Positions 15,777-25,007 of a stretch of DNA of 64,000 nucleotides are shown piece by piece (the stretch's first letter is position 1; every line of letters starts with the position of its first letter). A program made the position numbers and the translations under genes. Origin of the DNA: Gemmobacter sp. 24YEA27. GTDB lineage: Bacteria > Pseudomonadota > Alphaproteobacteria > Rhodobacterales > Rhodobacteraceae. Under the pieces are notes generated by a model, which worked only from the letters and a program-made list of their open reading frames with translations, did not search any database and had not been told where the DNA came from. The stretch is from NCBI RefSeq assembly GCF_030052995.1, contig NZ_JASJPW010000001.1:372001-436000 (forward strand). Reading direction: 5' to 3'.

Positions 15777-16691
15777 ATGCTGGTTTTCTCAGATGGTGCT
15801 TTCGCGCGGCATCTGGTGCCTGAGGGGCATCCGGAGCGGCCGGAGCGGATGGCTGCAGTCGCGCGGGGCCTCGCCGGGCTTGAACTGGAAACGCGGCCCG
15901 CACCTTTGGCATCAGAGGCAGAGCTCTTGCGCTGTCACCCGGCGGATTATGTCGCCCGGGTCAAGGCAGCCGTGCCTGCAACTGGCCTCAGAGCGATTGA
16001 TGGCGATACCTGGCTCTCTCCGGGGTCATGGGAGGCAGGGCTTCGTGCCGTGGGTGGCGCCTGTGCAGCGGTGGATGCGGTACTTGGCGGCGAGGCACGG
16101 GCGGCTTTTGTGGCGGCGCGCCCGCCGGGCCATCATGCGGAAGCGGCGGTTGCGATGGGGTTCTGCCTTTTCGGCACTGTGGCGATTGCGGCGAGGCGGG
16201 CGCTGGATCATCACCGGCTGACCCGCGTCGCGGTGCTGGATTTCGACGTGCATCACGGCAACGGGACGCAGGATCTGTTATGGGATGAGGCGCGGGTGCG
16301 CTTTGTCTCTTCGCAGCAGATGCCGCTTTTTCCCGGCACGGGATATGCGGATGAGCGCGGCGCGCATCGGCAGATCACCAATCTGCCGCTTAACCCCGGA
16401 TCGGACGGGCGGGCGATGTGGGCGGCCTGGGCGCCGGAGCTGGAGCGGCTCCGGGCCTGGAAACCAGAGCTGATCCTGCTCAGCGCCGGGTTTGACGCGC
16501 ATATCGACGATCCGCTGGGGGGCCTCGGCTGGACGACGGCGGATTTCGCCCGGCTGACGCGCGCGATTGCCGATCTCGCAGCGGGCTGCGGTGCAGGGGT
16601 CGTATCCTGCCTCGAAGGGGGCTATGATCCGGGCGCGCTGGAAGATACTGTCCGCGCGCATGTGAGCGAGCTGAGCAGGACCCCCCGATGA
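15777..16691 (+). CDS. Histone-deacetylase-superfamily amidohydrolase
   Basis: Arginase-deacetylase-fold enzyme of 304 residues, likely a Zn-dependent deacetylase of acetylated lysines, polyamines or small molecules. Motifs are HPERPERM near the start, RPPGHHAE with the catalytic His pair at about residue 120, the metal ligands in VLDFDVHHGNGTQ, and SAGFDAHIDDPLGGL later. It belongs to the AcuC/AphA-like bacterial class II HDAC set. The ATG at 15777 is favoured over the TTG three bases earlier. Its stop overlaps xseB by 4 nt, so it opens an operon with xseB, ispA and dxs, an arrangement common in Rhodobacteraceae. Confidence 0.88.
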   Translation: MLVFSDGAFARHLVPEGHPERPERMAAVARGLAGLELETRPAPLASEAELLRCHPADYVARVKAAVPATGLRAIDGDTWLSPGSWEAGLRAVGGACAAVDAVLGGEARAAFVAARPPGHHAEAAVAMGFCLFGTVAIAARRALDHHRLTRVAVLDFDVHHGNGTQDLLWDEARVRFVSSQQMPLFPGTGYADERGAHRQITNLPLNPGSDGRAMWAAWAPELERLRAWKPELILLSAGFDAHIDDPLGGLGWTTADFARLTRAIADLAAGCGAGVVSCLEGGYDPGALEDTVRAHVSELSRTPR

Positions 16692-16927
16692 GCCAGAAAC
16701 CCGTTGCGGAAATGAGTTTTGAAGAAGCCATGGCGGCGCTGGAATCGGTTGTCGGCCAGCTGGAGCGTGGCGATGTCGCGCTGGAACAATCTATCAGCCT
16801 TTATGAATTCGGCGACAGTCTGAAAAAGCACTGTGCCGCGAAACTCGCCGAGGCCGAGGCGCGCGTCGAAATGATCCGCGTCCAAGAAGGTCGCGCCACC
16901 GGCACCGCTCCGGCGGAGGGGCTGTGA
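16688..16927 (+). CDS. xseB: Exodeoxyribonuclease VII small subunit
   Basis: Protein of 79 residues. MSFEEAMAALESVVGQLERG followed by D-VALEQSISLYEFGDSLKK is the XseB signature, a pair of helices that binds XseA to form the single-strand-specific exonuclease VII. It overlaps the genes on both sides by 4 nt, showing translational coupling. xseA is not in the window. Confidence 0.93.
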   Translation: MSQKPVAEMSFEEAMAALESVVGQLERGDVALEQSISLYEFGDSLKKHCAAKLAEAEARVEMIRVQEGRATGTAPAEGL

Positions 16928-17793
16928 GCTTTCCCGAACTGCTGAAGGCCGATGCCAGCCGGGTGCAGCTCTGGCTGCGCGATATGCTGGCCGGGCGCGC
17001 CGATCTGCCGGTGATTGCAGCGATGCGCTATGCGCTGAAGGGCGGCAAGGGGTTGCGCGGTTTTCTGGTGCTGGAATCGGCACGGCTTTTCGGGGTCGAC
17101 CCGAAAGCTGCGCTGCCCGTCGCGGCCGCGGTCGAGGCCCTGCATGCCTATAGTCTGGTCCATGACGACCTGCCGGCGATGGATGATGATGACCTGCGGC
17201 GCGGCTTGCCGACCGTACATGTGAAATGGGATGAGGCCACCGCGATCCTGGCCGGTGATGCCCTGCAGACCCTCGCATTTGAGGCGTTGACCGATCCGGT
17301 GATCGGAGCAGCAGAGCGGCGAATTGCGCTGGTTCAGGCCCTTGCAAAGGCCTCGGGCGCCGAGGGGATGGTACTGGGTCAGGCGCTGGATATTGCTGCC
17401 GAGACCGCCGGTCGCACGTTGTCGCTGGCAGAGATCACCGCGCTCCAGGCAGGCAAGACCGGCGCACTGATCGGTTTTTCGGCCAGTGCCGGGGCGCTGA
17501 TTGCCGGCGAAGACCCGGCGCCTTTGCGGGCCTATGCCGCGGCGCTTGGCCTTGCGTTCCAGATCCATGACGATGTCCTTGATGTCACGGGCGATGCCGG
17601 CATCACCGGCAAGCGCACCGGCAAGGATGAGGGGCGCGGCAAGGCCACTTTCGTCTCGCTTCTGGGGCTTGAACCGGCCCGTGCCCGCGCCTCCGGACTG
17701 ATCCGCGAGGCCGAAGCCGCGCTTTCTCCCTATGGGGCGCGGGCCGAAAATCTTGTCGCCGCCGCCCGTTTCACCATATCAAGACAGGCCTGA
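16924..17793 (+). CDS. ispA: Polyprenyl (farnesyl/geranylgeranyl) diphosphate synthase
   Basis: Trans-prenyltransferase of 289 residues that condenses IPP with allylic diphosphates. The first Asp-rich motif [10 protein letters not shown] is at about residue 79, followed by RRG. The second motif is DDVLDVTGD at about 218. GGKGLR near residue 40 binds the diphosphate. The start is GTG overlapping the xseB stop. The downstream gene is dxs, so two steps of isoprenoid supply are co-transcribed. The product chain length cannot be read with certainty; FPP is most likely. Confidence 0.92.
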   Translation: MSFPELLKADASRVQLWLRDMLAGRADLPVIAAMRYALKGGKGLRGFLVLESARLFGVDPKAALPVAAAVEALHAYSLVHDDLPAMDDDDLRRGLPTVHVKWDEATAILAGDALQTLAFEALTDPVIGAAERRIALVQALAKASGAEGMVLGQALDIAAETAGRTLSLAEITALQAGKTGALIGFSASAGALIAGEDPAPLRAYAAALGLAFQIHDDVLDVTGDAGITGKRTGKDEGRGKATFVSLLGLEPARARASGLIREAEAALSPYGARAENLVAAARFTISRQA

Positions 17794-17828
17794 CCCCACA
17801 GGCCGCGCCGCTTCCCAGGAGCCTCCCC

Positions 17829-19734
17829 ATGGCAGCATCCTCCACCATCCTCGACCGGGTGCATTTCCCGTCCGATATGAAGGCGCTTTCCGATGCCGAA
17901 TTGCGCCAGCTGGCCGATGAGGTACGGGCCGAGACGGTTGCAGCAGTCTCGGTGACCGGCGGCCATTTGGGGGCGGGGCTTGGCGTGGTCGAGCTGACAG
18001 TGGCGCTCCATGCCGTGTTCGACACGCCGAAGGACAAGCTGATCTGGGATGTCGGCCATCAATGTTACCCGCATAAGATCCTGACCGGGCGGCGCGACCG
18101 GATCCGCACGCTCCGGATGGAGGGCGGGCTTTCGGGATTCACCAAACGCTCGGAAAGCCCCTATGATCCGTTCGGCGCGGCGCATAGCTCGACCTCGATC
18201 TCGGCGGCGCTTGGCTTTGCGATGGCGGCGGATCTGGGTGGTGATGCCGGAGATGCGATTGCGGTCATTGGCGATGGCTCGATGTCGGCAGGCATGGCCT
18301 TCGAGGCGATGAACAATGCAGGCGCGCTGAAAAAGCGGCTTTTCGTGGTGCTGAACGACAATGAGATGTCGATCGCGCCGCCGGTCGGTGCGCTCTCGGC
18401 CTATCTCAGCAAGCTTTACGCGGAAGCCCCGATGCAGGATCTGAAAGAGGTTGCAAAGGGCTTTGTCTCGCTGCTCCCGGGCCCGCTGCAGGAAGGCGCG
18501 AAACGCGCGAAAGAAATGCTCAAGGGCATGGCGGTGGGGGCACGCTGTTTGAGGCGCTTGGCTTTACCTATGTCGGGCCGATTGATGGTCATGATCTCGA
18601 CCAGCTGCTGCCCGTCCTCAGGACGCTGAAGGCGCGATCGCATGGGCCGGTCGTGCTGCATGTGCTGACGAAAAAGGGCAAAGGCTACGGCCCGGCTGAG
18701 AATGCGCCGGATCGGGGCCATGCACGGGCGAAATTCGACCTGGTGACCGGCGAGCAGAAAAAGACGCCCTCCAACGCCCCGTCCTATACGAAAGTCTTCG
18801 CCGAAAGCCTGATCCAGGAGGCCGAACGCGACGAAAAGATCGTCGGCGTGACGGCGGCAATGCCGGATGGGACCGGGCTGGATCTGTTCGGGGCACGCTT
18901 CCCGCGCCGGCTGTTCGATGTGGGGATCGCCGAGCAACATGCGGTCACATTCGCCGCCGGGCTGGCGGCGGGGGGATGAAGCCTTTCTGCGCGATCTATT
19001 CGACCTTCCTGCAGCGTGGCTATGACCAGGTGGTGCATGATGTCGCGATCCAGCGTCTGCCGGTGCGCTTTGCGATTGACCGGGCGGGGCTGGTCGGCGC
19101 AGATGGCGCGACCCATGCGGGCTCGTTCGACGTGGCCTTCCTTGCAAACCTGCCGGGGATGGTGGTGATGGCTGCGTCCGATGAGGCCGAGCTGAAACAT
19201 ATGGTCGCCACGGCCGCGGCCTGGGATGAAAGCCCGATTGCCTTTCGCTATCCGCGGGGCGAGGGCATGGGCGTCGAGATGCCGGCGCGGGGCGAGATGC
19301 TCGAGATCGGCCGCGCCCGGCTGCTGCAAGAGGGCAACCGGGTGGCGATCCTTTCCTTCGGGACCCGGCTTGCCGAGGTGCTGAAAGCCGCCGAAGCGCT
19401 GAGCGCGCGCGGCCTCGCGCCAACCGTGGTGGATGCGCGCTTTGCCAAGCCGCTGGACCGCGATCTGATCCTGCGGCTGACCCGCAACCATGAAGCGCTG
19501 ATCACGGTCGAAGAAGGCGCGGTAGGCGGTTTCGGCAGCCATGTGGCGCAGCTGCTGGCAGATGAGGGCGTGTTCGATGGCGGGCTGAAATACCGCTCGA
19601 TGGTGCTGCCCGATATCTTCATCGACCAGGCCAGCCCCGAGGCAATGTACCGCGTCGCCGGTATGGATGCCGCCCGGATCGAAGCCAAAGTGCTCGAGGT
19701 GCTGGGCATTGCCAGCGCCAGAAACCGGGCCTGA
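17829..19734 (+). CDS. dxs: 1-deoxy-D-xylulose-5-phosphate synthase (two single-base frameshifts as written)
   Basis: First enzyme of the MEP isoprenoid pathway, a thiamine-diphosphate transketolase-like protein. The N-terminal part ([55 protein letters not shown]) runs to 18540. The next part ([20 protein letters not shown] ... [20 protein letters not shown]) is in another frame, and the rest ([19 protein letters not shown] onward) in a third. The breaks lie at G runs 18536-18540 and 18970-18975. Restoring one G at each gives 635 residues, a normal DXS. Because all conserved residues survive, the gene is probably intact and the sequence in error, unless a second dxs copy exists. Confidence 0.88.
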
Positions 19735-19750
19735 ACGCTGCGCCCTGAAC

Positions 19751-19818
19751 CCGTTTCCTTTCAAGGAAACGGACAAATTCCTGTAAAGGAATTTTGCCGA
19801 AATCTTTAAAGATTTCGG
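19751..19818. terminator. Cluster of three consecutive perfect hairpins between dxs and lpxK
   Basis: Three adjacent inverted repeats occur. CCGTTTCCTT pairs with AAGGAAACGG (19751-19772). AAATTCCT pairs with AGGAATTT around GTAA (19775-19794). A 22-bp perfect palindrome built on CCGAAATCTTT follows (19797-19818). They sit between convergent gene ends and can terminate from both sides. The palindrome ends one base before the lpxK stop. Confidence 0.7.
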
Positions 19819-19819
19819 G

Positions 19820-20813
19820 TCACAGGCCCAGGGGTTTCAGCAATCCGTCAAACGGCGTCCAGTCGTCGATCTCCAGCCGTACCACCAGTGTCAGGACTTT
19901 CAGGCGGAAGGCCGGTGGCAACCGCGCCGCATCCTTCTCGGTCGTGACCAGCTGCGCGCCGAGCAGCACCGCCTCGGCCTCCAGCCGCGCGATCAGCGCG
20001 GGCGAGAGCTTCTGGTGATCATCCAATGCCTCCGCCCTGACCAGCTCGGCCCCTTCGGCCCTGAGCGTCGCAAAGAACTTCTCCGGATTGCCGATGCCGG
20101 CAAAGGCGAGCACACGCTCCTGCCGCCAGTCCATCCCATTTGCAGCGGCACGAGCCGGCCCGACAGCCTTGGGATGCCACCCAGGGCCCGCCCCAGATCA
20201 GATCGAACCGCGTCTGGGCCGCCGTGTCACCGATCGCAAGCACCGCATCTGCCCGCGCCAGACCCGCCGCCACCGGCTCGCGCAATGGCCCCGCCGGGAT
20301 GCAGAGCCCATTGCCGAAGCCCTGGCCCGCATCCACCACCACCAGTGACAGATCCTTCACCACCGCAGGGTTCTGATGCCCGTCGTCGAGCAAGATCACT
20401 CCGGCACCATCTGCGACCGCAGCCTTCACCCCTTCGGCGCGGTCCTTCGCCACCCAGACCGGCGCGAAAGGCGCGATCAGCAGCGGCTCGTCACCGGTCA
20501 GATCGGCGGCATGCCGGGTCACATCGACCCGCAAGGGGCCATTGGCTGATCCGCCATAGCCGCGGGTGACCACCTGGACCTGATGCCCCCGCGCAGTCAG
20601 ATGCGCGATCAGGGCCATGACGGTCGGGGTCTTGCCGACGCCGCCCGCGTTCAGATTGCCGACGCAAATCACCGGCACCGGCGCGCGGTATCCGCCCGCC
20701 TGCCGCAGCCGCCGCGCGGTTGCCGCCGCATAAATTCCGCCCAAAGGCTGCAGGAGCCGCGCCTTCAGTCCCGGCGCGTCCGGCGGGTTGTCCCAGAACC
20801 CCGGTGCGCGCAT
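19820..20813 (-). CDS. lpxK: Tetraacyldisaccharide 4'-kinase (two single-base frameshifts as written)
   Basis: Inner-membrane kinase that phosphorylates the lipid A precursor at the 4' position. It starts at the ATG at 20813, overlapping the waaA stop. It has the P-loop [33 protein letters not shown] and [10 protein letters not shown]. After IWGG the frame is lost near 20184 (GGG on plus) and again near 20135 (CCC on plus). The C-terminal part, beginning [20 protein letters not shown], resumes in a third frame and ends normally with [14 protein letters not shown]. Adding one base at each point yields 331 residues, a normal LpxK. The breaks are probably sequence errors. Confidence 0.85.
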
Positions 20814-22122
20814 CAGATCCGCCCCTGCGCTTTCGCCGCCGCCAGCGCCTTGCGCAGATCGGCGAGCACGGCCTCGGTCACCTCGGCCCCATCCGAGACC
20901 ACGCCCCAGGCGGCCTGCGCCAGACGCGCGGTGCGGTCGGGCGCCAGAAGATCGCCAAGCGCCTCGCTCAGATCGCGGATCGAGGCCACCGCGCGCGCTG
21001 CCCGCCCCACCAAGCCGCCCGATCTGCGGACCAAACCCCCCCGGTCGCGGCCCGTGCAGGATCGCCGAGCCAAGCGCCGCCGGTTCGAGGCCACCGCGCG
21101 CGCTGCCCGCGCCGCACCAAGCCGCCCGATCTGCGGACCAAACCCCCCGGTCGCGGCCCGTGCAGGATCGCCGAGCCAAGCGCCGCCGGTTCCAGCGGGC
21201 TGGTCAAAAGCCCGGTGCCCGACAGGCCGCCGCCCAGATAGCTGACCGGCGCCAGCCTGTACCACAGACCAAGCTCGGCGGCATCATTCACGATATAGAT
21301 CGCGGTCTCGGTCTCGGGCTCTTCTTCGTCACTGCGCGAGGCGGTGACCCAGCCCTGTTCTGCAAGTTCCCGCGCCAGCGGCGCGGCCCGTGCGGGATCT
21401 TCCGGCATAACGATCAGCAACAGGCGGTGCGCCAGCTGCATCGCATATTGCTGTGCCGCCAGCACCGCGCCCTCCTCAGAGCGCGGCACCCGCGCGCCGA
21501 ACCAGACCGGCCGCGTCATCATCGCGGTCGCCAGATATTCCCGCTCTGCCTCGAGGCAGGGAAGCGCGAGCGAGCTTTCCTCCATCCGGCCCGCGCTGAC
21601 CACCCGCGCAGGCGGGATGCCGGCGCGCCGCCAGGCCCGCATCGCCGCCTGGTCAATCGCATAGACCTGGGACAAGGCCGAAACCGAGCGCCGCATCGCG
21701 CCCGGGATCCAGCTTTCATGCCCGCGCAGAAACCAGGGATCGCTGGCATCCGCCATGATCAGCATCAGCTGCCGCTCGGCACATTCATGCAAAAGCGCCG
21801 GCCGGATCTCGCCTTCGGAAAACACAACCGCATCGGGGCGCCAATGGTCGAGAAAGTCGCGCACCGTCTGCGCAGCGTCTTCCGGGGCCTGGTCAAAGAT
21901 CACACCCTTCGCCCGCGGGCCGCCGCTTTCGCCGGTCATCAGCACGGCGACGCCATCTTCTTCGATCAGCCGCCGCGCCAGCTCGCGCATAGCCGAAAGC
22001 GATGCCTGGCCCGGCACATGCAGCCAGATCAGCCCGCCCAGCGGGCGGGCCGGACGCTCTGCATGGCTGTGTCTCCGGCGACCCGTTGCCGGCCACCAGC
22101 CTCTCGACGGCGCGGTCGCCAT
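20813..22122 (-). CDS. waaA: 3-deoxy-D-manno-octulosonic acid (Kdo) transferase (interrupted by a tandem duplication)
   Basis: GT30 enzyme that adds Kdo to lipid A precursors at the inner membrane. From 22122 the frame carries [41 protein letters not shown] and [20 protein letters not shown]. It then enters a 105/106-bp tandem duplication, after which the normal ending ([13 protein letters not shown]...) is found in another frame down to the stop at 20813. Removing one repeat unit and repairing its indels gives about 401 residues, the family size. As written the protein would lose its C-terminal domain. It overlaps lpxK by 1 nt. Confidence 0.8.
20977..21187. repeat. Imperfect tandem duplication of about 105 bp inside waaA
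   Basis: Unit 1 (20977-21081, 105 bp) and unit 2 (21082-21187, 106 bp) are nearly identical. They differ by G/T near the start, a 2-nt gap near 21008 and one C in a C-run (7 versus 6). The unit encodes the [19 protein letters not shown] region of WaaA. A unit length not divisible by 3 shifts the frame. Confidence 0.9.
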
Positions 22123-22125
22123 GGG

Positions 22126-22365
22126 TCAGCCGGCCTGAGCCGCCGGCGCGGTCAGCTCTTCGTCCCGCAGACGATGAAGATGCGCGATGAAATATCGGGT
22201 ATGGGCATCATCGACCGTGCGCTGCGCCTCGGCCTTCCAGGCGACATAGGCGCTGTCATAATCGGGGAACATGCCGACAATATGGATCTTGTCCGCATCG
22301 CGGAACTGGGTCGAGTCCGGCGAGACCAGCTCGCCGCCAAACACCAGATGAAGTCTCTGCGCCAT
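22126..22365 (-). CDS. DUF4170 protein
   Basis: Small cytoplasmic protein of 79 residues beginning MAQRLHLVFGGELVSPDSTQ and containing the IVGMFPDYDSAYVAWKAEAQ and DDAHTRYFIAHLHRL blocks of the alphaproteobacterial DUF4170 family. Function is unknown. It lies 3 nt upstream of waaA on the same strand, and the DUF4170-waaA-lpxK order is conserved in Rhodobacteraceae, suggesting a link to Kdo-lipid A synthesis. Confidence 0.85.
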   Translation of the reverse strand: MAQRLHLVFGGELVSPDSTQFRDADKIHIVGMFPDYDSAYVAWKAEAQRTVDDAHTRYFIAHLHRLRDEELTAPAAQAG

Positions 22366-22578
22366 GGTATTCCTTCCCGTCAGCGGGCCCGTCAGCGGGG
22401 CGGTCCTTCAGCAGCGCCGGACCGCAGTCACCGGCCGGATGCCGGGCGCAGTCTACAGTGCCACGACTGCGGGGAAAAGACGGCGGGCGGTCCTGAGGAA
22501 ACTCTTACCTTGATATGAACGCCTTCGCCGATCACAATGCGCGCAAATGCCCGTAATCGGGCCGTTCCAGGAGAATTA

Positions 22579-23460
22579 ATGATGGATCTTAGTAATATTT
22601 CAGGCACAAACGCCGTCCTGGTGGCGATTGCCGTCTTTGTCATCCTCTGCATTTTTCTGGGCGTCCGCATCGTTCCGCAATCGGAAAAACATGTGGTCGA
22701 ACGCTTTGGCCGGCTGAAATCCGTATTGGGGCCGGGGATCAATTTCGTTGTGCCCTTCCTGGACCGCATCGCCCATCGCGTTTCGGTGCTGGAGCGTCAG
22801 TTGCCCACCGCCAGCCAGGACGCCATCACCGCCGATAACGTGCTGGTCAAGGTGGAAACCTCGGTCTTCTACCGCGTGACCGAGCCGGAAAAGACCGTCT
22901 ACCGGATTCGCGATATCGACGGCGCCATCGCCACCACCGTCGCCGGCATCGTGCGTTCGGAAATCGGCAAGCTGGAACTGGACCAGGTGCAATCGAACCG
23001 CAGCCAGCTGATCGAGCGGGTGCGCGAGCAGGTTGCCGCCATGGTCGATGACTGGGGCGTCGAGGTGACCCGGGCCGAGATCCTTGATGTCAATCTCGAT
23101 GACGCGACGCGATCGGCGATGTTGCAACAGCTGAACGCGGAACGCGCGCGGCGCGCGCAGGTGACCGAAGCCGAGGGCAAGAAACGCGCGGTCGAACTGC
23201 AGGCCGATGCCGAGCTCTACCAGGCGGAACAGCAGGCGAAAGCCAAGCGCGTCACCGCCGAGGCCGAGGCCTTCGCGACCTCGGTGATCGCCGCCGCCAT
23301 CGCCGAGAATGGCATCTCTGCGGCGCAGTATCAGGTGGCGCTGAAACAGGTCGAGGCGCTGGAAGCCGTGGCCAAAGGCCAGGGCAAACAGACCATCCTG
23401 ATCCCGGCCCAGGCGCTTGAGGCCTTCGGAAATGCATTCAACATGCTTAAGGCCAGGTGA
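22579..23460 (+). CDS. SPFH-domain (stomatin/prohibitin-like) membrane protein
   Basis: Protein of 293 residues with one N-terminal membrane segment (AVLVAIAVFVILCIFLGVRI) and then an SPFH domain (VVERFGRLKSVLGPGINFVV, TADNVLVKVETSVFYRVTEP). A long Ala/Glu/Arg-rich coiled coil follows at about 190-250. It resembles bacterial stomatin/QmcA-type scaffolds, which form oligomeric rings at membrane microdomains. The ATG at 22579 follows AGGAG. An in-frame ATG at 22582 is equally possible. The next gene encodes an NfeD partner with a 1-nt overlap, the classic stomatin-NfeD operon. Confidence 0.9.
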   Translation: MMDLSNISGTNAVLVAIAVFVILCIFLGVRIVPQSEKHVVERFGRLKSVLGPGINFVVPFLDRIAHRVSVLERQLPTASQDAITADNVLVKVETSVFYRVTEPEKTVYRIRDIDGAIATTVAGIVRSEIGKLELDQVQSNRSQLIERVREQVAAMVDDWGVEVTRAEILDVNLDDATRSAMLQQLNAERARRAQVTEAEGKKRAVELQADAELYQAEQQAKAKRVTAEAEAFATSVIAAAIAENGISAAQYQVALKQVEALEAVAKGQGKQTILIPAQALEAFGNAFNMLKAR

Positions 23461-23738
23461 TGGAACAGATCTGGAGCACCTGGTGGAGCTGGATCGTGCT
23501 GGGCCTGGCGCTCGGCATGGTCGAGGTGATCGTGCCGGGCTATATTTTCGTAGGCTTCGCGGTCGGCGCGGCGCTGACCGGGCTGGTCGTGCTGGTCGGG
23601 ATCCCTGCCGGGCTGCCAATGCTCCTTGCGATCTTTGCGGTGCTGTCGCTGATTTCCTGGCTGGTGATCCGCCGGCTGCTGGGCACCCGCGACGGCCAGG
23701 TGAAGACCTGGGACCGCGATATCAACGACAATCCGTAA
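23460..23738 (+). CDS. NfeD-family membrane protein
   Basis: Short NfeD protein of 92 residues with two to three membrane helices (WIVLGLALGMVEVIVPGYIF, VGFAVGAALTGLVVLVG, MLLAIFAVLSLISWLVIRRL). It ends where the usual OB-fold domain would begin, so it is the short form. It overlaps the SPFH gene (TGATG) and is expected to act with it in membrane quality control. Confidence 0.88.
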   Translation: MEQIWSTWWSWIVLGLALGMVEVIVPGYIFVGFAVGAALTGLVVLVGIPAGLPMLLAIFAVLSLISWLVIRRLLGTRDGQVKTWDRDINDNP

Positions 23739-23745
23739 GCCGGTC

Positions 23746-24183
23746 ATGGCCGGCTTCAACGGCGCAAAAGCCGCGTTTTTTCACCTGAACGGTGGTGAAG
23801 CGCGGCTTTTGACTTATCTGCGCGACGACTTCCCGCATCTGCCCTGGCCGGGCCACTGGGACCTGCCCGGCGGCGGGCGCGAAGGGGCAGAGACCGCCGA
23901 GGCCTGTCTGCTGCGCGAGCTTTGGGAGGAATTCGGCCTTACCCTCCCTGCCACGCGACTGCTGCACCGGGCTGAATTTCCGCCCATGACCGGCGGCGGC
24001 CTGCCGGGGGTCTTTTTCGCTGCGGAAATCACCATATCTGAAATCGCCGCGATCCGCTTCGGCAGCGAAGGCCAATGCTGGGAGATGATGCGGCTCACCG
24101 ACTATCTCAGCCACCCCCGCGCCATCCCGGCACTATGCGCGCGGCTGCGCCATGTCGCGCCTCTGTTTGGCATAACGCCTTAG
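23746..24183 (+). CDS. NUDIX hydrolase
   Basis: Protein of 145 residues. The Nudix box is GGGREGAETAEACLLRELWE then EFGL, matching GX5EX7REUXEEXGU. The protein would hydrolyse a nucleoside diphosphate linked to another moiety; the substrate is unknown. It begins 7 nt after nfeD and ends 8 nt before the convergent cysQ-like gene, so it is probably part of the SPFH-NfeD transcript. Confidence 0.88.
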   Translation: MAGFNGAKAAFFHLNGGEARLLTYLRDDFPHLPWPGHWDLPGGGREGAETAEACLLRELWEEFGLTLPATRLLHRAEFPPMTGGGLPGVFFAAEITISEIAAIRFGSEGQCWEMMRLTDYLSHPRAIPALCARLRHVAPLFGITP

Positions 24184-24191
24184 CGGAGCCG

Positions 24192-25007
24192 TCAGACGCC
24201 AAGCCCGCGCATGAAGCCATGATGCAAGGCAGGCGGCGCTGCGACAACGCCATCGCTTTGCGGCACCCTGCGGTTGAACACCAGATCCGCACCGTGGCGG
24301 TCGGTAACCCTGCAGCCCGCCGCCGCCGCGATCAGGCTGCCCGCCGCCGCATCCCATTCCCAGGTCTGGCGCAGCGTCAGCATGGCATCCGCCCGCCCCT
24401 CGGCCGCCAGACAGAGCCGGTAGGCCAGTGACGAGCGGAACACCCGGTTCACATCCGGGATGCCGCCCGGCCATTGCGCCGGGTCAAGATTGACGCGGTT
24501 GGTCATCACGCTGGCCCCGGTCAGATCCGCGCGCGAAGACGCCCGGATCTCGCGGCCATTGCACAAAGCCGGCCCGCCAAGCCGCGCGCTATAGGTCAGA
24601 TCGCGGGCCGGCAGATGCACCACCCCCGCCACGACGATCCCGCTCCGTACAAGCGCCAGCGACAGCGCGAATTCCTTTTCTCCGGCGAGAAAGGCGCGGG
24701 TGCCGTCGATCGGGTCAACGATAAACACATCCTCATGCCCCAGCCTTTCGAGGTCATCCGGGGTTTCCTCGGAGAGCCAGCCGTAAGAGGGTCGCGCCGC
24801 CATCAGCGTCTCGCGCAGGCTGCGGTCAACCGCGAGATCGGCCTCGGAAACCGGGCCGGCATCATCGGGCTTTTCCCAGGCTTCGGGCGCGCGCCGCCAG
24901 TAGATCAGCGCGATCGGCCCCGCCGCCCGGGCGGCGCGTTCCAGCAGATCGAGATCTTCGGCATCCCTGTCAGGCCCCAGATCACGCCCCAGATCACGCA
25001 CCGGCAA
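24192..25007 (-). CDS. cysQ: Inositol-monophosphatase-family phosphatase, CysQ-like
   Basis: Mg-dependent phosphatase of 271 residues. The metal-site motifs are present: SEADLAVD near residue 52, LSEETPDD near 80, DPIDGTRAF near 100, and WEWDAAAG near 218. The DPIDGTR-x-F form and the overall length favour 3'(2'),5'-bisphosphate nucleotidase, which clears PAP during sulfate assimilation, over inositol monophosphatase. Its start overlaps pmbA by 14 nt, so the two are coupled. Confidence 0.85.
   Translation of the reverse strand: MPVRDLGRDLGPDRDAEDLDLLERAARAAGPIALIYWRRAPEAWEKPDDAGPVSEADLAVDRSLRETLMAARPSYGWLSEETPDDLERLGHEDVFIVDPIDGTRAFLAGEKEFALSLALVRSGIVVAGVVHLPARDLTYSARLGGPALCNGREIRASSRADLTGASVMTNRVNLDPAQWPGGIPDVNRVFRSSLAYRLCLAAEGRADAMLTLRQTWEWDAAAGSLIAAAAGCRVTDRHGADLVFNRRVPQSDGVVAAPPALHHGFMRGLGV

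Noticed and set aside
13417..15912. 831-codon minus-strand frame through ilvE, petP and petR
   Set aside because: Only its last 288 codons (ilvE) are real. The rest lies antisense to petP and petR; the ilvE start is at 14283.
18536..18975. Phase-variable on/off switching of dxs by G tracts
   Set aside because: Runs of five or six Gs are short for such switching, and the same type of error affects other unlinked genes in the window, so miscalling is the simpler explanation.
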